Shown here: positions 55,065 through 64,000 of the stretch, piece after piece
Layout: the number at the start of each line of letters is the position of its first letter
Numbering within the stretch: the stretch's first letter is position 1
Assembly: GCA_016946835.1 (NCBI GenBank)
Contig: JACVTC010000039.1
Span: 1,216,001-1,280,000 of the forward strand
Length of the DNA stretch: 64,000 bases
Direction: 5' to 3'
From: Neocallimastix lanati (nom. inval.)
Taxonomy: Eukaryota; Neocallimastigomycota; Neocallimastigomycetes; Neocallimastigales; Neocallimastigaceae
Made by a program: the position numbers and the translations under genes
Notes under the pieces: generated by a model
Told to the model about the DNA's origin: nothing
Database searches by the model: none
Seen by the model: only the letters and a program-made list of their open reading frames with translations

Positions 55065-55946
55065 TTATAATAATTTATTACAATAATGCATACTATGTTG
55101 ACAAGAAGACATAAACGGTGAGGTTGAATAACAATAGGAATTATTTGATGATATTGATGATTTAATGAAAGAATTGTCAAAATCATAACATGGTATTTTA
55201 CTATTTAAATTCCTTAAAAACTTCGATGAAGTTTTATCAAAAGACAAATTTTGATTTACATCTTCATCAAAACTTTGATTTATATCTTCATCATCATTTA
55301 TTTCAACGATCCTTGGGGTATCAATATCATCTTTAGGATTAAAACAATCATAATTGCTTTCTATTCCATTTGATTTTTTATTTGAGAGTTTAAAACGTTT
55401 CAAAGATAATGGTGAAAATATCAAAAGTTCTGAAGATGATTTTACTTTAGGAAAAAGATCCAAATCTATATTATTTATATAATTATCCATTTCTTCTTCA
55501 CTCATTGTATCTAAGCTATTAAATGTTTGAGCATCATCTACTTCACTAAATGAACGCTTTTTATTTAATTTCTTTGGAGAACTACAATAAGTAGAATCCA
55601 CAGGTGATAAAGGAATTTCCATATGTAAATTAATATCAGGATTGGTATAAGATTTAATATTGGTATAACTTCTTTCTGAAGTGGTATCTAAGTCAATATT
55701 GATATCATCACTATAAGTAGTTGAGCAAGGGGAAGCACAACAATTATTATTGCAACCAAATAAAGAATAATTATTTGTTTCCATATCAGTTTGATTATCT
55801 GATATATCATTAAATTCAGGGGTACTTGGAGAACTTTGAGGTGAAGGATAATCAACACAGTATTGATTATCACAACAACCACCAAAGCAATATGTACTTT
55901 GTGAGTTTGAATTTGAAACAAATAAATGATCACTTATTTCTGACAT
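55065..55946 (-). CDS. Disordered Ser/Asn/Asp-rich protein of unknown function
   Basis: Single exon, 293 residues, in which codon use and GC rise clearly above the flanks. I do not recognise the family. The protein looks intrinsically disordered: many S, N and D residues and SP/SPxxP sites (PSPQSSPSTPEF). It has three cysteine-rich patches, CFGGCCDNQYC near residue 20, CNNNCCASPC near residue 65, and a C-terminal CQHSMHYC. A basic KKLNKKR stretch followed by RSFSEVDD at ~130, and SLKRFKLSNKK at ~190, could be nuclear localisation and phosphorylation sites. Acidic runs follow at ~210-240. These features would fit a small nuclear regulator, but that is only a guess. Start: the first ATG of the frame. 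Confidence 0.8.
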   Translation of the reverse strand: MSEISDHLFVSNSNSQSTYCFGGCCDNQYCVDYPSPQSSPSTPEFNDISDNQTDMETNNYSLFGCNNNCCASPCSTTYSDDINIDLDTTSERSYTNIKSYTNPDINLHMEIPLSPVDSTYCSSPKKLNKKRSFSEVDDAQTFNSLDTMSEEEMDNYINNIDLDLFPKVKSSSELLIFSPLSLKRFKLSNKKSNGIESNYDCFNPKDDIDTPRIVEINDDEDINQSFDEDVNQNLSFDKTSSKFLRNLNSKIPCYDFDNSFIKSSISSNNSYCYSTSPFMSSCQHSMHYCNKLL

Positions 55947-58900
55947 GATTTTATATATATATATCTAATTTTATATATTAAATAAATATAAATCTAATGA
56001 TATATTAATTGAATATATTTCTAATTTGATATATTAATTGAATAATTATTAAGTATTGCTTTTATATTTTATTGCTTTCACTTTTAATGCATGAATTGAT
56101 AGTAAGAAATAAATAAGCAAATACTAAGAAAGTTTTATCACCAAAAAAAAAAAAATAAATAAAAATAAATAAATAAATTGATAATTTATTTAAAACTAAA
56201 AATAATAAATAAAATAAATTAAAATATTTATAAATATGAAATAAAAAAAATACAGATGTATATGCTTTATGCTTAATTATTAATTTAATACATATATTTA
56301 TGATTGGGTATTTATTTAATATTTTATTTTTAAATAATTTTAATATTTATTAATTCTTTAACATATAATATTAAAAATGATTATAATATAATAATATTTA
56401 TAAAAAATAATATTTTAATATTGTTTATATATTTAATAGATATAAACATACATTTATATTTGAAAATAAATTTTTTATTAAAAATAATTGTTTTTTTTTT
56501 TTTAATTATTATTACTGATAACTTGTAATATTTGCAATTTTATAACATTATTAATCTATTCCTTTGTTCAAAATATTAAATTAATACTATATCATTTAGT
56601 TTTTTTTTTTTAATATAAATATTTAATACAAAAACTTTTATTTGTAACTATTTTAAATTTTATAAATTTCTATTAAAGTAATAAAATAAAAAAAAATTTA
56701 AAAATAAGAAAAAAAAAAGGTCAATCATTGTTTATTAAATATTTATTTTTTCCTTTTTTTTTAAATGAATATTCATTTATTATTTAAAATAATAATAATA
56801 ATAATAATAATAATAACTAATAACTATAAAATTAAATTTTATTAGTTTAAATTTTTATTATTAACAAAATACTATAATTAAAATAATCAATATATAAAAA
56901 TATATAAAAATATATTGAATTTTTTTTTTTTTTATTTTTGATATTAGAAAAATATAACTATATAAAGAATCTATTAGAATAAATGTTAATATATTTACAA
57001 TTATTTTTAATTTAATTAAAGTTAATATCTAATTTAATATTATTATATTATATATTGAATTTATAAAATTAATTAAAATACCGTATATAATAAATATAGT
57101 CCTTTTCAATAATTAAATATAATACTATTGATGTCATATATATCATGTATTTTAATATATGTATATTTCAATACAATTACAAAAATTAAAATTGTTTCAT
57201 TTGAATAAAGGAATAATAAATTATTTAGTTTTTATATATATTATAATATATTTTTTGTATATTTTAATTCTATACAATTACATTAACTTAAATATATTAC
57301 AATACATTACAAAAAAAAACTTTTTATATGTAAAATTCTTTAAACTTTCTAAATGTAATTATCAACATTTTAATGATATTAAATATTTTACAACAGATTT
57401 TATTATTATACCTATTTTCAATGTATCTAAAGTAAGTTTCCTTTTCAAATTTTTTCTCTTTTAAAGAAAAATAATGTATCTTTATTAATGTATTATTAAT
57501 GTAAAATATGAACTTTAATTATATAATATTAGATAAATTTATTATCACTTATTGAACAAAATTAGCAACTTTTCTTATATTTTCTTTTTTCTATTAATAC
57601 TTTATTATGGTTCAAATAGGCATAAAAAAAATTTAATAAAAAATTTAATATAATATATAAAATAGGTACCTATTTTAAATTAAAAAAAAAAAAAAAAAGA
57701 AAAAAAAAAAAAAATAACAATATATATATTAATAGAGTTTATTTTTAAAATATTCTTCAAATATTCCATTTCTATCAATCTTTAAGGAAAATAATAAATT
57801 AATTTCATATATAAATTACATTACATTGGATAATATAATTCATCTTTAAAATTCAATACAATTATTTTATACTTATTAAATGCTTCATATAATATGAATA
57901 TATTATTTATATAATACTAATTTTAACAGACAAAAAGTTGGTAATAAAAGTTAATTTATTTTATTTTATTACTTCTATAATATATAAAAGATATATATTA
58001 CTATATACAATAATATAATATTTGATTGAATAAAGTAAACACTAAATAATATAAAATTTTTATAATTATGAAAATATTTAAATTTTTAATTATAATAAAA
58101 AATTATTTATATTTGTAATAATAAAAAAAATGTAATTTACTATTAATAAATGTAGTAATATAACAATAATCAATAAAGAATTATATAAAAATATAAATGA
58201 TATTATAAAATGTTATATCTTTAATATTCAATAAGATATTCTAATACTATAATGAATTATAGTTCTTATCTCTTTAAATAATGGCATGCTTATTAATAGT
58301 AATAATAATTATATATAAGTTATAAGAAAAAAAAGATTTAATGAAAAATTTTTTTTTGCTCTTTAATAAAATAAAAATTAAAGAAGATTAAAAATTAAAT
58401 CCAAAATAATCCAAAATAATCATTGTAATAAGCACTTCAATATAATTGGTCAAAAAAATAATTTTTCTATTTTATTCTTTTAAGAATAAATTTAATTATT
58501 TAGCATTTATAAATATATTGATATTAATTAGAATATATCTATTAATATATTATTATATTGAAAAATTCTATTTTTATAAACATATATTATTTAACAAGTT
58601 CTAGATAAAAAGTTTTTTATTTTTTTATTTTTAAATTTTAATATAAAAAATTATAATAGAACGTATTGGAAATATTTTTTTTAATTATTAGAATATATAT
58701 TAACATTTTTTTAGTTTTTTCTATATAATTTAATTATTCGTACATTATAAAATGTACAAATATATATTTATTTTTATTATAAAATAATTTTTATTTTAAG
58801 AATACTTTAAAATACATTCTATAAATGTACAATAAATATACATTTCTTAGTTTATTGGTATAAAGATTATTTTTTAAAAAAATAAAAATCAATTAAATGA

Positions 58901-59697
58901 TAAAAGTTTAATAATAAAAAGTGATTAATGAATATATATTTTATCAAAATGTATTCTATGTTAAAGTGAATAAAAATAGTAATAATAATAGTAATAAGTA
59001 AAAAATAAAAAATAATAAATAAAAAAATTAAAAATAAAAAAATAAAAAATAAAAAATAAAAAAATTAATAATAAATAATAATTAACAAATATTAATGATT
59101 TAATTAAAATTGCGTGGATAATTATGGATTGTTAGAATAATTAGTAGATTTATTCAATAAGAAAATAATTATTTTTTAATAGATAATTGGTTTTAATACA
59201 TCAATTCATGTTGCATACTACTATTTATTATATATGTTACTATCATTTATTTAATATCATAATAATTTAATACATTTATATAATTAATCGCTTTATATAA
59301 GATGATATTTCTAAAACTCAAAGTATGAAAAGTTTTTGTTGATTAATGTGAGTGGGAATTTATCATTAAAGCTTTCTATATTGCTAATCGATTCTGGTTT
59401 TCATGACCAAATATAAATAAAATCTATTAATAATTTTTAAAAAAGGTTTCTATATAAAAATAAATTAATTCATTAATAAGCTCAAATGAAATTATAAATT
59501 TTTTAGGTTGAAAATATAAAATAGCATTAAAATTTGTTTAATTAAATTAACGATTCAGATGACTACTATTATTAAATCTAAATAACCAAAGTATCAGTGT
59601 AATAAGCAATAAATAAAAAAAATTCTTTTATTAATATTAATTATTAATTTTATTTAATATTATTTTATTAAATATTTATATAATTAATATCATATTA
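55947..59697. other. AT desert
   Basis: No gene or RNA is seen. A (AAT)n array lies at 56789-56815 and AT-rich random frames occur near 57.2 kb. Patches near 59.3-59.6 kb have slightly more G and C but no coding frame. Confidence 0.75.
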
Positions 59698-60430
59698 TTA
59701 TTTATTATTTATTATATTTATTATTTATAATTTATTATTTATTATTTATTATTTATTATTTATTACTTGTTATTTATTATTTATTATTTTTTTTATTTAT
59801 TATTTATTATTTATTATTTATTATTTATTATTTATTATTTATTATTTATTATTTATTATTTATTATTTATTATTTATTATTTATTATTTATTATTTATTA
59901 TTTATTATTTATATTTATTATTTATTATATATTATATATTATTTATATTTATTATTTATTATATATTATATATTATATATTATTACTTGTTATTTATTAT
60001 TTATTATAAATTATATATTATATATTATTACTTGTTATTTATTATTTATTATATATTATATATTATATATTATTACTTGTTATAATTTATAATTTATATT
60101 TTATTTATTTTTTAGTATTTATTATATTTATTATTTATTTTTTATTATAATATTATTATATTATTTATTATTGAAGTATTCATATAATTATTGTCATATT
60201 ATTTAATTATTTATTACATATTGTTTATTATTTATTATTAAAATATTTATATAATTAATGCCATATTACTCTTTTATTATTTATTATTTACTATTTATTA
60301 TTTATTATTAATTAATTATAATAAGTATTTAAAGTATTATTACTATTGTTAAATATTTTTTATTTTTTATAATTATTATTATTATTTATTATTATTTATT
60401 ATTATTTATTATTTATTATTTATTATTAAA
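59698..60430. repeat. TTATTATTTATT mosaic microsatellite
   Basis: About 700 bp of TTA and TTAT units with interspersed TATATTA and TTACTTGTTAT motifs; the latter recur about four times at 59,760-60,080. Same motif as the array at 2.2-2.8 kb. Confidence 0.88.
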
Positions 60431-60480
60431 AATTTTATTATTTTATATTTATTTGTATTATTATTTAAAATATTAAAATT

Positions 60481-60600
60481 GATTATTTTTTTAAAAAAGT
60501 CTTGTCTTTTTCATTTTTTTTTTAACTAAATATTAGGTTAGATTATTTTTTTAAAAAAGTCTTGTCTTTTTCATTTTTTTTTTAACTAAATATTAGGTTA
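60481..60600. repeat. Exact 60-bp tandem duplication
   Basis: Bases 60481-60540 and 60541-60600 are identical (each starts GATTATTTTTTTAAAAAAGT and ends TATTAGGTTA). Perfect identity in non-coding AT sequence points to a recent event or to an assembly artefact. Confidence 0.92.
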
Positions 60601-61244
60601 AGTATTATATTAAAGTTATATGAAATATTATTGGTTTAATTGGTTTATCCATTTTTATATTAAATTGAATATGTTACATTGTATTTTACATATTTATAAT
60701 TAAATATATAATTAAATATATAAATATAAAAATTTAAATAATATTAGCCAATTATATTTCTAATTAATTTTTCCTTAAATCTTATTTTCAAAAAAAAATT
60801 CTATAAAAGAAATATTTACTTATCAATTCTAAATATTATTAATTAAAATTTAACGTCCTTGATTGACAATATTAATATATTATTTTAAATTTAAAAAAAA
60901 TTATAATAGAATTTCATTTATTAAAAATATTTTAATTTCTATAAATTTTTTCCTTTTTTTTCCTTTTTTTTTTTGTTTTTTTGTTTTTTACTTTATGCTT
61001 TAATTATATATTTTCCCTTCTATATATTATCAATCTATTTAACCAAATTCCTTGTCATTTCATAAAATTTTTTATTATTATTATTTATCAACAACAAGAT
61101 TAAATCTAAAATACATTAAAAAGTACGTTAAATAATGTATCTAATAATACTATTTTTATTTTTAGACTAACATATATATAAAATAATAAAAAATATTGAT
61201 TGAATTATTAATCTAAATAAAAAAATTCTACTAAATTGCAATCT
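60601..61244. other. AT-rich spacer
   Basis: No gene or RNA seen. Confidence 0.7.
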
Positions 61245-61680
61245 TTCTGACATTTATTCATTTGCCAGATAGTACGAATTTATATGGGTTAGGTTATAAT
61301 GACCTAGCTTCAAAGGGTAATTACGAACTGGAGAAGCACTCGGAGAAGTAGTACTAGAAAAAATTCTCAGCAACAATATGCATGTCAGAGCGCCAATACT
61401 GAAAAACTCCTTAAGGTCGTCCAGTAGAGGCAACTATACCTTTATAAAAAAGGAAGTGTGACTACCTCAATATACCTCAATATACCTCAATATTCCCACT
61501 CCTCTTGAGAGGGGGGGGCTCAGAGAACTAAACTATTTCTAAGTATTTTTCTCTTTTATAATTTTTTACTATAATATACCTCAATATACCTCAATATTCC
61601 CACTCCTCTTGAGAGGGGGGGGCTCAGAGAACTAAACTATTTCTAAGTATTTTTCTCTTTTATAATTTTTTACTATAATA
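61245..61680. repeat. GC-elevated island with a 104-bp tandem duplication
   Basis: From about 61245 to 61470 the sequence is about 40 percent GC without an open frame. It continues into two copies of a 104-bp unit (61469-61572 and 61573-61676). Each unit has ATATACCTCA repeats, CCACTCCTCTTGAGAGG (a short palindrome) and a run of eight G, which is striking here. No tRNA fold or Pol III B box was found. It could be a worn interspersed repeat or a non-coding RNA gene; I do not recognise it. Confidence 0.6.
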
Positions 61681-62324
61681 AAGTTTTCCTATATTAAAGT
61701 ATAAATATTAATTTACTTTCATTAATTATTAAATTAAATAATAAAAATATATAAATTAATTTCTAATATAAATACAATAAAAACTAGATTAATACATAAA
61801 TTTATACTTTTACTACATTTTTTAATTAACATAAATTTATTATTAATAAGAGTTTTTATTTCTATTTCATATCACATGATTTATTATTAATTATCATCAT
61901 TAATTATTATTTATTATTATTTGTTTAAATTTATTAATATAATAAAAATTAATAAAACTATATATATTAAAATGATGTATTATGTATATATTATTCAAAC
62001 TATCAAAAATATTAAATTTGTATATATTAATATATAATAATTATAACTAAAAATTAGATATTTCATAATTTTGAAATTTTTTATTAATTACTTTCTTAAA
62101 TATAATATTTCTTAATTATTTTATATTAAATATGAATATATAAAATTACGTTATTTAAAATTTAAAATTTTATTTACACTTGTTATTTCGTAAATTTGTA
62201 ATTTTTTATTAATATTATATAAATATAATATTTTCAAATACTTTTACTTATTACACATAAATAATATAAAAAAAAATTTTTTGTTTCAAATTTTATAAAA
62301 TTTTATAAATTCTCTTCAATAAAT
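61681..62324. other. AT-rich spacer
   Basis: Nothing seen beyond the 3' flank of the next, minus-strand gene. Confidence 0.7.
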
Positions 62325-62912
62325 TTATAATTGTAACAATAAATTTTGGTGTACAGCAGCATCACCCTTCTTGATATATTTTAATTCTTCAGCACCACCT
62401 ATTGCTAATGCTGGTGTAAATAAAAAAATTTCATTTAGCTTTAATTCCCCCTCTTTTTCTTTTGCTTCTAAAAATAACGGTTTTCTTAAAATGTCATTCT
62501 GTATATCTTCATCTAAAAGATAATCCTCAAAAAATTCTGAAAAACTGTAACTGCATACATTTATATTTTTATAATGAATATCTAAAAGACAAACATCATC
62601 TTCGGTATCTGTTATTTTTCTATAATAAAAAATATCACCAAATGCTGTTAACATTATTGGAACTTTATTTTTATCTTCTCCTCCAAGCCAAGTATATAAA
62701 CTTTCTGTATAATCAAATGGATTTATTACTTTTATTATGCCATCACCATAATTTCCAAAACCATATTCTTTCCAAAATTTCACTAATTGTTGTGGAACAA
62801 TTGATTCTAACTTTTTTATTATATCTTCATTAGGTTTTATTAAATCATTTCCAGGTTTAAAATTTTTTACAAAAAATGAAAAAAAATCTTCCTCTTCTTT
62901 ATCAAATGGCAT
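62325..62912 (-). CDS. Type VI secretion immunity-like protein (GAD-like + Tdi1 C-terminal domain)
   Basis: Single exon, 195 residues, no signal peptide or membrane segment. The first ~110 residues have the GAD-like pattern: an amphipathic start (DFFSFFVKNFKP), LVKFWKEYGFGNYGDGIIKV with NPFDY, then MLTAFGDIFYYR. The C-terminal ~75 residues match the DUF1851/Tdi1 C-terminal domain: SFSEFFEDYLLDEDI, then LKLNEIFLFTPALAIGGAEE and a terminal HQNLLLQL, corresponding to the LGPLKYDEMYGFVPALALGG type of bacterial proteins. In bacteria these proteins neutralise DNase effectors delivered by type VI secretion, and similar genes occur as orphans. Absence of introns and the bacterial family suggest horizontal transfer, for example from rumen bacteria, with codon use already AT-rich. 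Whether the fungus uses it for protection is unknown. No effector gene lies nearby. Confidence 0.85.
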   Translation of the reverse strand: MPFDKEEEDFFSFFVKNFKPGNDLIKPNEDIIKKLESIVPQQLVKFWKEYGFGNYGDGIIKVINPFDYTESLYTWLGGEDKNKVPIMLTAFGDIFYYRKITDTEDDVCLLDIHYKNINVCSYSFSEFFEDYLLDEDIQNDILRKPLFLEAKEKEGELKLNEIFLFTPALAIGGAEELKYIKKGDAAVHQNLLLQL

Positions 62913-63003
62913 AATTACTTATTTGAAATTATAATTATAATTAATAATTACAATTAATAATTACTAAAAAAAATTAAATTTACTAAATTTCGTTGAAATA
63001 ATA

Positions 63004-63037
<34 letters not shown>

Positions 63038-64000
63038 GAAATATCTTTTTAATTCATTTCTTAATAATTATATTTATTAATTTATCACGTGGTATCATTC
63101 AAATATAAAACAACTTTAAATTCATTTTTATTTAATATATTTTTTAATAATTTTTATAATCATTACTATTTATAATAATCAGATATTTATTAAAATAAAA
63201 ATTTATCAAAGATTTATCAAATTAAAAATTTTTATATATAATTAAGTTATGGCATATTTGAAATTCCAATGATGAAATCACGTGCCTGTATTATTTAATG
63301 GATTTAGTGATAATTTATGTATAATTTTATTTTTAATAATATCACCATTAAAAGGTTATGATTATAAAAAATTATTAATAAAAAATTATTAAATAAAAAT
63401 TATGAGTTTAAGTTTTAGAAATTTAAAGTTACTTTTTAAAGGTTAAAAATCGCATTTAAATAAATAATAATTGAACGTTACTATAATTTTTAAAGTTTTT
63501 TGTTTTTTGTTTTAATTTTGAATTTTTCTATGCTTATCATTTATCATTATCTTGTTTAAATTTTTTTTTTTTATTTATTAAAAAGTTTATAAATTTTCAT
63601 ATTAAAAATTTAAATACAATAAGAAAAAAAATTTTTACACAAATAATGTTTAAAATTCAATATAAAATATAAATAACTTATTATATGATTAAAAAAATTA
63701 TATATATTCTAATATTCATAATTACTCGGTATATATAAATGTTTTTTTTAATAAATTTTATTTAAATATAATTATTAAAAAGTATTCCTGATATTAAGAT
63801 AATCATTTTCTTTATATCAATTCTTACAAATGTATATTTCATAGTTTCTATTACTTTGTTTTTTTTTTTTTTTTTTCATACCAATAATTGAACACAATTC
63901 GTATATTTATTAATTGATTGACCATCAATAAAATTTTAGAATAATACTTTTTTTTTTTTTTTATTCTTTTTACATAAAAATTATTAATAAAAGAAAAATA
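62913..64000. other. AT-rich spacer
   Basis: Upstream of the immunity-like gene, with a (AAT)n array at 63000-63035. No gene seen to the end of the window. Confidence 0.75.

Noticed and set aside
57159-57464. 101-codon open frame
   Set aside because: Composition is what AT-rich random sequence gives (I, Y, L, F, N, K) and no domain or codon bias is seen.

Overview
The window is nuclear DNA from an extremely AT-rich eukaryote, most likely an anaerobic gut fungus (Neocallimastigomycota). The evidence for a fungus is two fungal-type proteins, a Sla1-type endocytic adaptor and an Lrg1-type LIM-RhoGAP. Genes have many short introns with GT..AG ends. Spacers are made of homopolymer A/T runs and TTA/TTAT microsatellites, and the standard code with TAA/TAG stops is used. 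The genus assignment is inference; no rRNA or other marker is present.

Layout. 1-5.9 kb: AT desert with a probable 339-bp MITE and simple repeats. 5.9-7.4 kb (+): Nab2/ZC3H14-like poly(A)-RNA-binding zinc-finger protein. 8.1-14.3 kb (+): a cluster of non-LTR (LINE) retrotransposons. One copy with an intact RT frame sits inside an older copy, and decayed fragments follow. 15.9-19.6 kb (-): a NELF-B (COBRA1)-like gene with at least ten exons. 19.6-27 kb: desert with a tRNA-derived SINE bounded by a perfect 15-bp duplication, and a relic of an ankyrin-repeat gene. 27.1-33.9 kb (+): Sla1-like gene, 14 exons. 36.1-38.3 kb (+): family 17 glycosyltransferase, one exon. 40.2-45.5 kb (-): Lrg1-like LIM-RhoGAP, 11 exons. 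49.9-52.8 kb (-): RBM22/Ecm2 splicing factor, 9 exons. 53.4-53.9 kb (-): 5'-truncated LINE copy. 55.1-55.9 kb (-): disordered protein of unknown function. 60.5-61.7 kb: two tandem duplications, one in an island of higher GC. 62.3-62.9 kb (-): an intronless gene for a protein resembling bacterial type VI secretion immunity proteins (Tdi1/GAD-like), probably of bacterial origin.

The genes do not form a pathway. Nab2, NELF-B and RBM22 act in mRNA synthesis and processing, Sla1 and Lrg1 in cortical actin, endocytosis and cell wall growth, and GT17 in glycan synthesis. The most unusual items are the bacterial-type immunity gene, the NELF-B homologue in a fungus, the SINE with a T tail, and the nested LINEs with a 97-bp flanking direct repeat.

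Exon boundaries were set by hand from reading frame, GT/AG sites and phase. Gene identities are from recognisable motifs, not database searches.
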